From Blattabacterium cuenoti (GTDB lineage: Bacteria; Bacteroidota; Bacteroidia; Flavobacteriales; Blattabacteriaceae), in assembly GCF_014252115.1 (NCBI RefSeq), contig NZ_CP059211.1:453061-517060 (forward strand): a stretch of 64,000 nt of DNA, in the 5' to 3' direction. This document shows, in pieces, positions 1-10,603 of this stretch. Under the pieces are notes generated by a model. The model saw nothing but the letters and a program-made list of their open reading frames with translations, made no database searches and was not told where the DNA came from. The translations under genes and the position numbers were made by a program. Within the stretch, counting starts at the first letter, position 1; each line of letters starts with the position of its first letter.

Positions 1-1158
1 ATGGGATTTAAAGATGAATTAGATTCTATAGTAGAGAAATTACCGAAAAAAAGACAAAGCTTATTGTTTTCAGCAACAATGTCAAAATACATGAACGTAA
101 TAGCTCATAAGTATTTGATAAATCCTGTAGAAATTGTCACAGGAAAAAAAAATACAGGATCAGATGATATTAAACACGTTTATTATATGATAGAAAATTT
201 TAATAAGAAATATTTAGTTTTGAAAAGAATTGTAGATATTAATCCTGATATTTATGGCATTGTATTTTGCAGTACTAAAAAAGAAACTAAAGAAATAGCA
301 GAATTTTTAGTAAAAGATGGTTATCAAGCTGATGCTTTATATGGAGATCTTTCACAAGCACAACGTGAATCTGTTATGAATAGGTTTAGAAATAAAAATT
401 TTCAACTACTTGTGGCAACAGACGTTGCTGCACGTGGTTTAGATGTTAATAACATTACTCATGTTATTAATTATAATCTTCCAAAAGAAAGTGAAATTTA
501 TGTACATAGGAGTGGTCGTACCGGAAGAGCCGGAAAAACAGGGATTTCTGTTTGTATTATTCAAACCAAAGAATTTAGAAAATTAAAAGAATTTGAGAAA
601 AAAATTGGAAAAAATTTTGAACGAGTTATGGTTCCTACTGGAGATGAAATATGCCAAAAACAACTTTTCTTTTTTATAGAAAAAATAAAAAAAGTAGTTG
701 TGGATGAAAAAATAATAAGAAAATTTGTTCCTGAAATACAAAAAAATCTAGAACTTTTTGATAAAAAAGAATTAATAAAACGTTTTTATTGGATGGAATA
801 TAAAAATTTTATAAATTTTTATAAAAATTCTAAAGATTTAAATTCTACTTCTCAGAAAAAAAATTATAAAATATCATACAATAAAAAAAGAATTTTTCCT
901 AAAACGAAAAAATTAAAAAAAGAATTTTTTTCAAAACTATTTTTAAATATAGGATCTAAAGATAAATTGACAAAATTAGGTTTAATAAACTTAATTAACC
1001 AAGCAGCTAATAATTTACATATCAATATTGGTCATATAGAAATTTTATCAAATTCTTCATTATTTGAAGTAGAAAAACGTTACAAAAATAAAATATTAAT
1101 AGGAATGAGTAAAATAAATCACTTAGGTAAACCTTTTTCAATAGAAATTCAAAACTAA
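1..1158 (+). CDS. deaD: DEAD-box ATP-dependent RNA helicase, C-terminal part (5' end outside window)
   Basis: This is the back half of a DEAD-box RNA helicase, which unwinds RNA duplexes during ribosome assembly and mRNA turnover. The first visible codon is ATG, but it is probably internal, because the Q motif, Walker A and DEAD box are missing and must lie before base 1. Visible are motif III (SAT, residues 24-26), the second RecA-like domain with motif V ([10 protein letters not shown], about 139-148) and motif VI ([10 protein letters not shown], about 168-177). After a Lys-rich linker, roughly the last 75 residues resemble the DbpA-type RNA-binding domain, which favours a DeaD/CsdA-like member. 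The gene ends 11 bases before aroC on the same strand. The exact subfamily is uncertain because the N-terminus is unseen. Confidence 0.9.
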   Translation: MGFKDELDSIVEKLPKKRQSLLFSATMSKYMNVIAHKYLINPVEIVTGKKNTGSDDIKHVYYMIENFNKKYLVLKRIVDINPDIYGIVFCSTKKETKEIAEFLVKDGYQADALYGDLSQAQRESVMNRFRNKNFQLLVATDVAARGLDVNNITHVINYNLPKESEIYVHRSGRTGRAGKTGISVCIIQTKEFRKLKEFEKKIGKNFERVMVPTGDEICQKQLFFFIEKIKKVVVDEKIIRKFVPEIQKNLELFDKKELIKRFYWMEYKNFINFYKNSKDLNSTSQKKNYKISYNKKRIFPKTKKLKKEFFSKLFLNIGSKDKLTKLGLINLINQAANNLHINIGHIEILSNSSLFEVEKRYKNKILIGMSKINHLGKPFSIEIQN

Positions 1159-1169
1159 AAAATTTTTTT

Positions 1170-2255
1170 ATGGCAGGGAATATTTTTGGAAATTTATTTA
1201 GAGTTAGCACTTTTGGAGAAAGTCATGGAATAGCATTAGGTGGTGTTATTGATGGATGTCCAGCAGGAATAAAGTTAGATTTTCAAGAAATTCAAAATGA
1301 ATTAAATAGAAGAAAACCCGGACAATCATCTATAGTTACTCAAAGAAATGAACCTGATAAAGTAAATTTTTTATCTGGAATTATTGATAATGAAACTACA
1401 GGTACACCCATTGGATTTGTTATTTATAATAAAGACCATAAATCGGATGACTATCATCATATTCGAGATGTTTATCGTCCTTCACATTCAGACTTAACAT
1501 ATGAATTAAAATATGGAATAAGAGATTACAGAGGAGGAGGACGTTCTTCAGCAAGAGAAACAATATGCAGAGTAGTAGCTGGTGCTATCGCTAAACAGTT
1601 AATAAAAAATATTACAATTACATCTTATGTTTCTTCTGTCGGAGATATATCTATAAATAAATCTTATAAAGAATTAGATTTATCCAGAGAATCAATAGAA
1701 AAAAATCCTATAAGATGTCCTGATTCGGATACTGCGAAAAAAATGATATATAAAATTAAGAAAATAAAAAATCAAGGAGACACAATTGGAGGAACTATTA
1801 CTTGTGTAATTAAAAATATTCCAATAGGAATTGGTGAACCCGTTTTTAATAAATTACACGCAGAGTTAGGAAAAGCAATGCTTTCTATTAATGCAGTGAA
1901 AGGATTTGAATATGGAAGTGGTTTTCGTGGAACTAAATTAACCGGTTCTCAACACAATGACTTATTTCAAAAAAATGGAAAAACCAAAACAAATTTATCC
2001 GGAGGAATACAAGGTGGTATTTCAAATGGAATGGATATTTATTTTAAAATTGCGTTTAAACCTGTAGCTACCATAATGAAAAAACAGAGAACTATAGATA
2101 AAAATGGAAATTTTATTCTTATAGAAGGAAAAGGTAGACATGATCCTTGTGTTTTACCTCGTGCTATTCCTATTGTTGAATCCATGACTGCTTTAGTTTT
2201 AGCAGACTACTGGATGTATGCTAAACTATCTAAATATTCTTCAATTAAAAATTGA
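1170..2255 (+). CDS. aroC: Chorismate synthase
   Basis: AroC converts 5-enolpyruvylshikimate-3-phosphate to chorismate, the last shikimate-pathway step, using reduced FMN. At 361 residues it has the usual length. The N-terminus carries the family signature [18 protein letters not shown], followed by RPSHSDLTY and the Gly/Arg-rich [11 protein letters not shown] segment. [15 protein letters not shown] near the C-terminus is also diagnostic. The ATG at 1170 fits the start of the family. The gene follows the helicase closely, and its TGA stop overlaps the TTG start of miaA (TTGA), so the two are probably translationally coupled. aroE lies elsewhere in this window (46323-47078), so at least two shikimate enzymes are kept, as expected if the cell makes aromatic amino acids or folate. 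Confidence 0.97.
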   Translation: MAGNIFGNLFRVSTFGESHGIALGGVIDGCPAGIKLDFQEIQNELNRRKPGQSSIVTQRNEPDKVNFLSGIIDNETTGTPIGFVIYNKDHKSDDYHHIRDVYRPSHSDLTYELKYGIRDYRGGGRSSARETICRVVAGAIAKQLIKNITITSYVSSVGDISINKSYKELDLSRESIEKNPIRCPDSDTAKKMIYKIKKIKNQGDTIGGTITCVIKNIPIGIGEPVFNKLHAELGKAMLSINAVKGFEYGSGFRGTKLTGSQHNDLFQKNGKTKTNLSGGIQGGISNGMDIYFKIAFKPVATIMKKQRTIDKNGNFILIEGKGRHDPCVLPRAIPIVESMTALVLADYWMYAKLSKYSSIKN

Positions 2256-3199
2256 ACCAAAAATTTCTCATTTTTATTTTAGGTCCTACTTGTGTAGGAA
2301 AAACTGCTATATCCTTATTTTTAGCTGAAAAATTAAAAACACAAATTTTATCTTGTGATTCGAGACAATTCTATAAAGAATTAAAAATAGGAACTTCTAC
2401 ACCTACTATAGATGAATTATCTCGTATTCCGCATCATTTTATCGGACATTTAAGTATCCATCAAGTTTACAATGCAAAATTGTTTGAAATCGATTTCTTA
2501 AAAAAAATTCATAACTTATTTACTAAGTACCCTATATTAATCATGGTGGGAGGATCTAGTTTATATGAAAAAGCAGTAACAGAAGGGTTATCAGAATTTC
2601 CAAAAATCAATTTAGATATTAGAAATCATTTAATTTTTCATTTTAAAAAAGAAGGGATTTCTTTTTTACAAAAAGAATTTTTAAAATCGAAAAAATTATG
2701 GAAATCAACAGATATAAATATCGATATTTTCAACCCTAGACGTTTAATTCGATATTTAGAAATCGTTCAATCTACGGGAAAGGATCCTTCTTTTTTTTAT
2801 AAAAAAAAAATAAAAAGAGATTTCTTTATTTTGAAAATAGGACTCACAATGCCAAGATCTAAAATCTATTCTAAAATAAACACTAGAGTAGATCATATGA
2901 TGAAAATAGGTTTCTTAGAAGAAGCTAAACTTTATTATCACTATAGAAATTTAAATAGTTTACAAACTATAGGTTATAAAGAAATGTTTGAATTTTTTTC
3001 TTCTGAAAAAAATGATCTAAATAAAAGTGTAGAAAAAATAAAAAGAAACACTAGGAGATATGCAAAAAGACAATATACATGGTATAAAAAAGACACATCT
3101 ATTATATGGTTTGATCCAATCAAAAAAGATAAAATATTAAATTTTGTTTTAAAAAAAGTGGGCAATACTGGATTTGAACCAGTGACCTCCTGCTTGTAA
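2252..3199 (+). CDS. miaA: tRNA dimethylallyltransferase; 3' end overlaps tRNA-Val antisense
   Basis: MiaA transfers a dimethylallyl group to A37 of tRNAs that read codons starting with U. Visible are the P-loop GPTCVGKT (residues 10-17), the DSRQFYKEL segment, the [10 protein letters not shown] motif and the C-terminal [11 protein letters not shown] region. The start is TTG at 2252, overlapping the aroC stop; no ATG fits before the P-loop. The conserved protein appears to end near residue 300. The last dozen codons (giving a [15 protein letters not shown] tail) are read through the complement of a tRNA-Val gene, and the TAA stop at 3197-3199 lies opposite its anticodon loop. That tail is a well-known artefact signature of antisense tRNA translation, yet there is no earlier stop, so the protein should really carry it unless there is a sequencing error. 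Confidence 0.93.
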   Translation: MNQKFLIFILGPTCVGKTAISLFLAEKLKTQILSCDSRQFYKELKIGTSTPTIDELSRIPHHFIGHLSIHQVYNAKLFEIDFLKKIHNLFTKYPILIMVGGSSLYEKAVTEGLSEFPKINLDIRNHLIFHFKKEGISFLQKEFLKSKKLWKSTDINIDIFNPRRLIRYLEIVQSTGKDPSFFYKKKIKRDFFILKIGLTMPRSKIYSKINTRVDHMMKIGFLEEAKLYYHYRNLNSLQTIGYKEMFEFFSSEKNDLNKSVEKIKRNTRRYAKRQYTWYKKDTSIIWFDPIKKDKILNFVLKKVGNTGFEPVTSCL

Positions 3200-3234
3200 A
3201 ACAGATGCTCTAAACCAAACTGAGCTAATTGCCC
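3159..3234 (-). tRNA. tRNA-Val (anticodon TAC)
   Basis: The minus strand folds as a 76-base cloverleaf. The 7-bp acceptor is GGGCAAT/ATTGCCC with discriminator A. The D arm is GCTC...GAGC, the anticodon loop is TTTACAA (anticodon TAC) and the T loop is TTCAAAT. The anticodon stem has two G-U wobbles. CCA is not encoded. The 3' 41 bases are also coding sequence of miaA on the opposite strand, so the two genes overlap tail to tail. The D arm matches that of the tRNA-Val(GAC) gene at 47325-47400. Confidence 0.95.
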
Positions 3235-3247
3235 TATTTGAATCTTT

Positions 3248-3268
3248 CATTTGAATTTTTCAAATGTA
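3248..3268 (-). promoter_or_regulatory. Candidate -7 element with inverted repeat upstream of tRNA-Val(TAC)
   Basis: On the minus strand TACATTTG (3268 to 3261) matches the Bacteroidetes -7 consensus TAnnTTTG, 27 bases before the tRNA 5' end. It overlaps a perfect 8-bp inverted repeat, CATTTGAA-TTT-TTCAAATG (3248-3266). No TTTG is found 19 bases upstream, so the -33 box is absent. The assignment is tentative. Confidence 0.35.
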
Positions 3269-3278
3269 AGAAAAAAAA

Positions 3279-4541
3279 TCATTTATTATGGTATAATAAT
3301 AATATCTCTGATACAACAAACGTACTTCCACTGATTAAAATCAAATCATTTTTACTGGCTTTTTTCTTTGCCAAAAAAAAAGCTTCTTTTACAGAAAAAA
3401 AAAAATTTATTTTTTTACGATTTTTAAATTTAAATGTTTTATCAACTAGTTTTATTAAATCTTTGATAGAATATTTTCTACTTATATTGGGTTGACAAAA
3501 ATAATAAAAAGATTCAATTGGAAAATTTTTTAAAAATTTATCTACTTTTTTTTCTTTTACAAAACCTAACACTAAATGAAGTTTTTCATATGATTCTTTT
3601 TTCAATTGATTTCCAATTATATATGAACCTTCTTCATTATGGGCAATATCACAAACTATTTTTGGATTTTTTTTTTGTAAAATTTGCCAACGTCCTTTAA
3701 AATTAGTATTTTTTATCACATTTTTTAATCCTTTTTTTATTGATTTATTAGATATTATAATATGTTTTCTATGATGTAGAATATTTATAGTTTTTAATAC
3801 TATATTTTTGTTTATATCTTGATAATCTGCTTGAAAAGGTATTTTATATTGAGAATCTTTTTTAGATTTTACAGAAAAATAAATTGGAGCATTTTTTTTT
3901 AAAGCTTCTTGAAGGAAAAGATATCTAACATCTCCTGATATTTTTCTTCCTATTATTATTGATACATTTTTTTTTATAATTCCAGCTTTTTCTAAAGCTA
4001 TTTTCAATTGATTATTTCCAAGAGTTTCTGTATGATCTATACTAATATTTGTAATGACAGAAATTTCTGGAATTATTAGATTAGTCGAATCTAATCGACC
4101 TCCCATACCAACTTCAATTATTGCTATATTTACTTTTTTTTCTTTAAAGTATTGAAAAGCTAAGGCTGTATTTAGTTCAAAAAATGAAATTTTTTCTTTT
4201 TCTATGAATTTTATATTTTCATTTATAAAATTTATAATAAAATCTTTTTCTATCAAAATTCCATTACAGGTGATTCTTTCTCTAAAGTCTATTAAATGAG
4301 GAGATGTAAATAACCCTATTTTATATTTTTCTTCTTGTAAAATAGAAGATAACATATGTACTGTAGATCCTTTTCCATTTGTCCCACCTACATGTATACT
4401 TTTAAAAAACTTTTGAGGATTTCCTAAATAAGAACAAAAATTTTGTATTCTTTTTAAACCTGGTTTATATGACTTTAATCCTATTTTTTGATAGTCTGGA
4501 AGACGTCTAAACATCCATTTAACTGTTTCTGTATAATTCAA
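3279..4541 (-). CDS. folC: Bifunctional dihydrofolate synthase / folylpolyglutamate synthase
   Basis: FolC adds glutamate to dihydropteroate and then to tetrahydrofolates, using ATP. It is a Mur-ligase-like enzyme of 420 residues, normal for the family. The P-loop GGTNGKGST is at residues 52-60. It is followed by the YKIGLFTSPHLIDFRERI segment, the GMGGRLDSTN motif near residue 146 and ISIDHTETLG, all typical of FolC. The C-terminal domain contains DIAHNEEG, the counterpart of the Mur-ligase DxAHN motif. The ATG at 4541 is the only sensible start. The gene ends 44 bases from tRNA-Val on the same strand. It fits with the 5-formyltetrahydrofolate cyclo-ligase at 57506 as part of folate metabolism. 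Confidence 0.96.
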   Translation of the reverse strand: MNYTETVKWMFRRLPDYQKIGLKSYKPGLKRIQNFCSYLGNPQKFFKSIHVGGTNGKGSTVHMLSSILQEEKYKIGLFTSPHLIDFRERITCNGILIEKDFIINFINENIKFIEKEKISFFELNTALAFQYFKEKKVNIAIIEVGMGGRLDSTNLIIPEISVITNISIDHTETLGNNQLKIALEKAGIIKKNVSIIIGRKISGDVRYLFLQEALKKNAPIYFSVKSKKDSQYKIPFQADYQDINKNIVLKTINILHHRKHIIISNKSIKKGLKNVIKNTNFKGRWQILQKKNPKIVCDIAHNEEGSYIIGNQLKKESYEKLHLVLGFVKEKKVDKFLKNFPIESFYYFCQPNISRKYSIKDLIKLVDKTFKFKNRKKINFFFSVKEAFFLAKKKASKNDLILISGSTFVVSEILLLYHNK

Positions 4542-4630
4542 GTTTTAATTATTAAAAATAACTTCACAAGAATATATATCTTTTTTCAAAAAAATTAATT
4601 ATATTCATATTATAATTATATTCTTACTTA

Positions 4631-6304
4631 TTGGGTATTACAAAATCATATCTACATTTTATTGAGAGAGTCATAGAGGAAGATATAAAAAATGGACTTC
4701 CTATAAAAAAAATTAGATTTCGTTTCCCTCCTGAGCCCAATGGTTTTCTTCATATTGGGCATGTGAAAGCCATATGTTTAAATTTCGAGTTAAGCAAAAA
4801 GTATAAATCTCCAATCAATTTAAGATTTGATGATACTAATCCTATAGTAGAAAATAGAAATTTTATAGATTCTATAAAAAAAGACATTCTTTTTTTGGGT
4901 TTTCATTGGGATAATGAAAGTTATGCTTCAGATTATTTTCATAAACTTTATGAATGGGCTGTAAAATTAATTAAAGAAAACAAAGCTTATGTAGATGACC
5001 AATCTCAAAATATTATTCAATATCAAAGAAAAAATCCTTTCGAAATTGGAATTGAAAGTGATTATAGAAATAGAACTATAGAAGAAAATTTATTTTTATT
5101 CGAAAAAATGAAAAATGGATTCTTTGAAGAAGGATCTTGTGTTTTAAGAGCAAAAATTAATATGAGTTCTTCAAACATGAATATGCGGGATCCAATTATG
5201 TATAGAATTTTACGAAAAAAACATCATAAAACCGGAAATCAATGGTGTATTTATCCTACTTATGATTGGACACATGGTCTATGTGATTACATAGAGCAAA
5301 TATCTCATTCTTTATGTTCTTTAGAATTTGAAAATAGACGTCCGTTATATAATTGGTTTATAGATCAAATTCATATTGATGATAAAAAGAAAATTAAACC
5401 TAAACAAATAGAATTTTCAAGATTGAATTTAAGTCATACTATAACCAGTAAGAGAAAAATTCAATATTTAATTGAAAAAAAAATTATCCAATCTTGGGAT
5501 GATCCACGTCTTTTAACAATATCTGGATTACGTCGTAAAGGGTATACTTCTGTTGCTTTAAAAAATTTTATTCATAAAATAGGAATCACAAAAAGAAATA
5601 ATATCATAGATATATCTTTTTTAGAATTTTGGATTAGAAAACATTTAAATAAAATTGCTCATAGAGTTATGGTGGTATTAGATCCAATTAAATTGATTAT
5701 TGATAATTATTTAAACATGACTGAATGGGTAGAAGTAAAAAATAATCCAGAGAACTCTAATTTTGGGAATAGAAAAGTACCTTTTTCTAAGTTTTTATAT
5801 ATTGAAAAAGATGATTTTCTAGAAAAAGAAGAGAAAAATTTCTTCCGTCTTTGCATTGGAAAAGAAGTAAGACTTAAAAATGCTTATATTATAAAAGCAA
5901 ATTATGTAATAAAAAATTCTGAAGGAAAAATAAAGGAAATACATTGTACTTATGATCCAAACAGTAAATCAGGAAAAAAAAACAACATTAAAGAAAAAAA
6001 AAGAGTAAAAAGTACTTTACATTGGGTATCCATAAAACATTCTTTCCCCATAGAAATTAATTTCTATCATACTCTTTTTTTAAAAAGGAACCCAGATATA
6101 GATTTTTATAAATATATCAATCCTAGATCAAAAAATAAGATTATAGGTTATGCAGAACCTTTTTTAAAAAAGGCCAAAAAAGGAGATCATTATCAATTTC
6201 AAAGAATTGGCTATTTTTATGTAGATAACGAAAATAGAAACGATAAAAATAAAATTATTTTCAATAAAACGGTATCTATAAAAAACCAATGGAAAAAAAA
6301 ATAA
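4631..6304 (+). CDS. glnS: Glutaminyl-tRNA synthetase
   Basis: This class I synthetase charges tRNA-Gln with glutamine, so the organism need not depend on the Glu-tRNA amidotransferase route. It has 557 residues. The HIGH region PPEPNGFLHIGH lies at about residues 33-44, the RFDDTNP motif follows, and the KMSKS equivalent appears as ITSKRK. The C-terminal beta-barrel anticodon domains are present (VMVVLDPIKL onward). The only usable start is TTG at 4631: an in-frame TAA lies at 4613-4615 and no ATG occurs before the catalytic domain. It converges on rpoC, with only 12 bases between the two stop codons and no terminator hairpin. Confidence 0.96.
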   Translation: MGITKSYLHFIERVIEEDIKNGLPIKKIRFRFPPEPNGFLHIGHVKAICLNFELSKKYKSPINLRFDDTNPIVENRNFIDSIKKDILFLGFHWDNESYASDYFHKLYEWAVKLIKENKAYVDDQSQNIIQYQRKNPFEIGIESDYRNRTIEENLFLFEKMKNGFFEEGSCVLRAKINMSSSNMNMRDPIMYRILRKKHHKTGNQWCIYPTYDWTHGLCDYIEQISHSLCSLEFENRRPLYNWFIDQIHIDDKKKIKPKQIEFSRLNLSHTITSKRKIQYLIEKKIIQSWDDPRLLTISGLRRKGYTSVALKNFIHKIGITKRNNIIDISFLEFWIRKHLNKIAHRVMVVLDPIKLIIDNYLNMTEWVEVKNNPENSNFGNRKVPFSKFLYIEKDDFLEKEEKNFFRLCIGKEVRLKNAYIIKANYVIKNSEGKIKEIHCTYDPNSKSGKKNNIKEKKRVKSTLHWVSIKHSFPIEINFYHTLFLKRNPDIDFYKYINPRSKNKIIGYAEPFLKKAKKGDHYQFQRIGYFYVDNENRNDKNKIIFNKTVSIKNQWKKK

Positions 6305-6316
6305 AATAAATTTTTA

Positions 6317-9300
6317 TTATAAAATATCTGGATGAATATTTTCATATTCCCTTAATCCAGTTCCTGCAGGAATTTTATGCCCTACGATTACATTTTCTTT
6401 TAATCCATATAGATAATCAATTTTACTACTTATAGCTGCTTCACTTAAAACTTTTGTTGTTTCTTGAAATGAAGCTGCCGATATAAAAGATTTAGTTTGT
6501 AACGCAGCTCTTGTTATTCCTTGCAATATTGGCCTTGCTGTAGCAGGGATCGCATTTCTGGTTTTGATTAATTTTTTTTTATTATACTTCAAAACCGCAT
6601 TTTCATTTCTAAAATCTCTATAGCTAATAATATCTCCATTTTTAAATATTTCAGAGTCACCAGGATCTTCAACAATACTCATTTGATATATTCTATCATT
6701 TTCCTCTATAAAATCATCTTTATATTCTATATTTCCTTCCAAAAACTTAGTATCTCCTACATCTATAACTTCTACTTTTCTCATCATTTGTAAAACAATG
6801 ACTTCAAAATGTTTATCATTAATTTTTACACCTTGTAATCGATACACTTCTTGTATTTCTTTTATTAAATATTCTTGTACAGCTCTAGGCCCTCTTATAT
6901 TTAAAATATCATTAGGAGTTACTGCTCCATCTGATAAAGGCATGCCTGCTTTTACATAATCATTCTCCTGTACAAGAATTTGATTAGATAATTTTACTAG
7001 ATACTTTCGTATATCTCCTGTTTTAGATTCCACAATAATTTCTCTGTTTCCTCTTTTTATCTTTCCATAACTTACTATACCATCAATTTCTGATACTACA
7101 GCTGGATTAGAAGGATTACGTGCTTCAAATAATTCAGATAAACGAGGTAATCCACCTGTGATATCTCCTGATTTAGCAGTTCTTCTTGGAACTTTCACTA
7201 AAATTTTTCCTATATCTATTTTTTCTCCATCTTCTACCATTAAATGAGCTCCTACTGGAAGATTGTAGACTTTTAATTCTTCATTTTTTTCATTAATAAT
7301 TTTTAATGTGGGTATTAAATTTTTATTTCTAACTTCCGTGATTACTTTTTCTTGAAATCCAGTTTGTTCATCTATTTCTACTTGGAAAGTCAGACCTTGT
7401 TCTAAATGTTGATAAGATATTATTCCAGAAAATTCCGCAATAATAACTGCGTTATATAAATCCCATTTGCAAATTAAATCACCCATTTTCAACTGATCAC
7501 CATCTTTTACATATAAAGAAGCACCATAAGGAATATTATTTACCATTAAAACAGATGACTTTTTTGGATTGAAAAGTTTCATTTCTGTGGATCTAGAAAC
7601 TACTACTCCTATAGAAGAACCAGAATTTCTTTTTGTTTTCACAAGTTTTAAATCTTCAAATTCAATGATTCCATTATATTTTGCTTTTATTTGTGAAGAT
7701 TCTGTAATATTACCTGCCGTACCTCCAACATGAAAGGTCCGTAAAGTCAACTGAGTTCCTGGTTCACCAATTGATTGTGCAGCAATAACTCCAACAGCTT
7801 CCCCCTTTTGAACGATCTTTCCTGTAGATAAATTACGTCCATAACATTTAGCACAAATTCCCATTTTAGCTTCACAAGTGAGAGGTGATCTAACTTCTAC
7901 TATTTCAATTCCAGATTTATCAATAATTTCTGCTATTTTCTCATCAATCATTTCACCCGAAGAAATTATCAATTGACTTTCTTTATTATAAATATCATTT
8001 AAAGATATACGTCCTAAAATTCTATCAGATAAAGTTTCTACAACTTCCTCGTTTTTTTTTAGTGCAGAAATTTCTAATCCACGTAAAGTTTGACAATTTT
8101 CTATTTTTATAATAACATCCTGAGCCGCATCTACTAAACGTCTTGTAAGATATCCAGCATCTGCTGTTTTCAATGCAGTGTCTGCTAATCCTTTTCGAGC
8201 ACCATGAGTAGATATAAAATATTCTAAAATAGAAAGTCCTTCTCTAAAATTGGATAAAATTGGATTTTCAATAATTTCACCTCCAGAAGATCCTGCTTTT
8301 TGAGGTTTAGCCATTAAACCTCGCATTCCTGAAAGCTGACGGATTTGCTCTTTAGAACCTCTTGCTCCAGAATCTAACATCATATATACAGGATTAAATC
8401 CTTTTCTATCTTCCCGCATATATTTCATTACTTTTTCTGTGAGCATAGCATTAGTATTTGTCCATATATCAATTACTTGATTGTAACGTTCATTATTCGT
8501 TATCAATCCCATATTATAATTCATTTTTACATTATCTACTTGTTTAATTGCATCATTAACCATCTTTTTTTTATTACCAGGAATAATAATGTCTCCTAAT
8601 CCAAAAGATAAACCACCTTTAAATGCGTTGTAAAAACCTAATTCTTTAATATTATCTAAAAAATTAGCGGTAGTAGGAACATCTGTAAGATGTAATATTT
8701 TACCTATAATTTCTCTTAGAGATTTTTTGGTAAGAGATTTATTAATAAATCCTACTTTTTTAGGAACTACTTGATTAAATAAGACTCTACCTACAGTAGT
8801 TTCTACTATTCTATTCAAAAATTTTTCTTCTTCACGAAGACCAACTTTAACTTTAATTAAAGCATGTAGATCCACTACATTTTGATTATACGCTATTTCA
8901 ACTTCTTCTGGAGAATAAAAAATGAGTCCTTCTCCTTTTACTTTTTCTTTAGAATCTGATAATAAAGGTTTAGTCATATAATACAATCCTAATACCATAT
9001 CTTGAGAAGGAACTGTAATAGGAGATCCATTAGCCGGATTCAATATATTTTGAGAAGCTAACATCAAAAGTTGGGCTTCTAATATTGCTCCATGAGATAA
9101 TGGTAAATGAACCGCCATTTGATCTCCATCAAAATCTGCATTAAAAGCAGCACAAACTAAAGGATGTAATTGAATTGCTTTTCCCTCTATCAATTGAGGC
9201 TGAAAAGCCTGTATTCCTAATCTATGTAATGTAGGAGCTCTATTTAATAATATAGGATGCCCTTTTAAAACGTTTTCTAAAATATCCCATATCATGGGAT

Positions 9301-10549
9301 CTCTTTTATCAATAATTTTTTTAGAAGATTTTACTGTTTTTACTATTCCTCTTTCAATTAATTTTCGTATAATAAAAGGTTTATAAAGTTCTGCAGCCAT
9401 ATCTTTAGGTAATCCACATTCATGCAATTTCAAATGTGGTCCTACTACAATAACAGATCTTGCTGAATAATCTACCCTTTTTCCAAGAAGATTCTGTCTA
9501 AACCGACCTTGTTTTCCTTTTAACGCATCAGATAAAGATTTAAGAGGGCGATTTGCTTCTGATTTTACAGCAGAAACTTTTCTTGAATTATCAAAAAGAG
9601 AATCTACTGCTTCTTGTAGCATTCTTTTCTCATTTCGAAGAATGACTTCAGGAGCTTTAATTTCTATAAGTCTTTTTAAACGATTATTTCTTATCAAAAC
9701 ACGACGATACAAATCTGTCATATCAGACGCAGCATAACGTCCTCCATCTAAAGGAACTAAAGGACGTAATTCAGGAGGAATAACAGCTAAAACATGAATT
9801 ATCATCCAAGATGGGTTTCCTCTATTTTTTTTTCCTTCTCGAAAAGATTCAACAATTTGTAAACGTTTTAATGCTTCAGTACGTCTTTGTTTAGAAGTTT
9901 CATTATTAGTTTGATTTCTTAAATCTATAGATAAAAGATCTAAATCTACTCTATTTAAAAGATCTTTTATACATTCTGCTCCCATTTTAGCAATAAATTT
10001 ATCTGGGTCATCATCTCCTAATTGTTGATTTCCTTTCGGAAGTTTATTTAAAACTTGTAAATATTCTTCTTCAATAAGAAAATCCCCTTTTTGAAAAGAA
10101 GATCCATCTGAACGTAACCCCACTCCTCCTTGAATAACAACATATCGTTCATAATAAATAATCATTTCAAGTTTTTTAGAAGGTAAACCTAATAAATATC
10201 CGATTTTATTAGGAGAAGATCGAAAACACCAAATATGAACAACGGGAACCACAAGACTTATATGTCCCATACGTTCTCTTCTAACTTTTTTTTCAGTTAC
10301 TTCAACTCCGCATCTATCGCAAACAATACCCTTATAACGAATTCTTTTATATTTTCCACAAGCGCATTCATAATCTTTTACTGGACCAAAAATTCGTTCA
10401 CAAAAAAGTCCATCTCTTTCCGGTTTATGAGTACGATAGTTGATCGTTTCTGGTTTTAATACTTCTCCATGAGATTCTTTCAATATAGCTTCTGGAGAAG
10501 CTAATCGAATAGTAATTTTGTTAAAACTATTATTTTTTTTTTTATTCAT
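6317..10549 (-). CDS. rpoC: DNA-directed RNA polymerase subunit beta'
   Basis: This is the largest subunit of RNA polymerase, holding the catalytic metal. The catalytic NADFDGD motif is at about residues 469-475. The N-terminal zinc ribbon cysteines are C62, C64, C77 and C80. The second zinc site ([14 protein letters not shown]) and the trigger-loop region ([25 protein letters not shown]) are also present. Its 1410 residues match Bacteroidetes homologues. It is the last gene of the tRNA-tuf-rpl-rpoBC block and lies 54 bases after rpoB. No hairpin separates its end from convergent glnS. Confidence 0.99.
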   Translation of the reverse strand: MNKKKNNSFNKITIRLASPEAILKESHGEVLKPETINYRTHKPERDGLFCERIFGPVKDYECACGKYKRIRYKGIVCDRCGVEVTEKKVRRERMGHISLVVPVVHIWCFRSSPNKIGYLLGLPSKKLEMIIYYERYVVIQGGVGLRSDGSSFQKGDFLIEEEYLQVLNKLPKGNQQLGDDDPDKFIAKMGAECIKDLLNRVDLDLLSIDLRNQTNNETSKQRRTEALKRLQIVESFREGKKNRGNPSWMIIHVLAVIPPELRPLVPLDGGRYAASDMTDLYRRVLIRNNRLKRLIEIKAPEVILRNEKRMLQEAVDSLFDNSRKVSAVKSEANRPLKSLSDALKGKQGRFRQNLLGKRVDYSARSVIVVGPHLKLHECGLPKDMAAELYKPFIIRKLIERGIVKTVKSSKKIIDKRDPMIWDILENVLKGHPILLNRAPTLHRLGIQAFQPQLIEGKAIQLHPLVCAAFNADFDGDQMAVHLPLSHGAILEAQLLMLASQNILNPANGSPITVPSQDMVLGLYYMTKPLLSDSKEKVKGEGLIFYSPEEVEIAYNQNVVDLHALIKVKVGLREEEKFLNRIVETTVGRVLFNQVVPKKVGFINKSLTKKSLREIIGKILHLTDVPTTANFLDNIKELGFYNAFKGGLSFGLGDIIIPGNKKKMVNDAIKQVDNVKMNYNMGLITNNERYNQVIDIWTNTNAMLTEKVMKYMREDRKGFNPVYMMLDSGARGSKEQIRQLSGMRGLMAKPQKAGSSGGEIIENPILSNFREGLSILEYFISTHGARKGLADTALKTADAGYLTRRLVDAAQDVIIKIENCQTLRGLEISALKKNEEVVETLSDRILGRISLNDIYNKESQLIISSGEMIDEKIAEIIDKSGIEIVEVRSPLTCEAKMGICAKCYGRNLSTGKIVQKGEAVGVIAAQSIGEPGTQLTLRTFHVGGTAGNITESSQIKAKYNGIIEFEDLKLVKTKRNSGSSIGVVVSRSTEMKLFNPKKSSVLMVNNIPYGASLYVKDGDQLKMGDLICKWDLYNAVIIAEFSGIISYQHLEQGLTFQVEIDEQTGFQEKVITEVRNKNLIPTLKIINEKNEELKVYNLPVGAHLMVEDGEKIDIGKILVKVPRRTAKSGDITGGLPRLSELFEARNPSNPAVVSEIDGIVSYGKIKRGNREIIVESKTGDIRKYLVKLSNQILVQENDYVKAGMPLSDGAVTPNDILNIRGPRAVQEYLIKEIQEVYRLQGVKINDKHFEVIVLQMMRKVEVIDVGDTKFLEGNIEYKDDFIEENDRIYQMSIVEDPGDSEIFKNGDIISYRDFRNENAVLKYNKKKLIKTRNAIPATARPILQGITRAALQTKSFISAASFQETTKVLSEAAISSKIDYLYGLKENVIVGHKIPAGTGLREYENIHPDIL

Positions 10550-10603
10550 TTTATTTTATTAAATATTATAGAAGAATAACAATATAATTTACTTTTACTC
10601 TAT

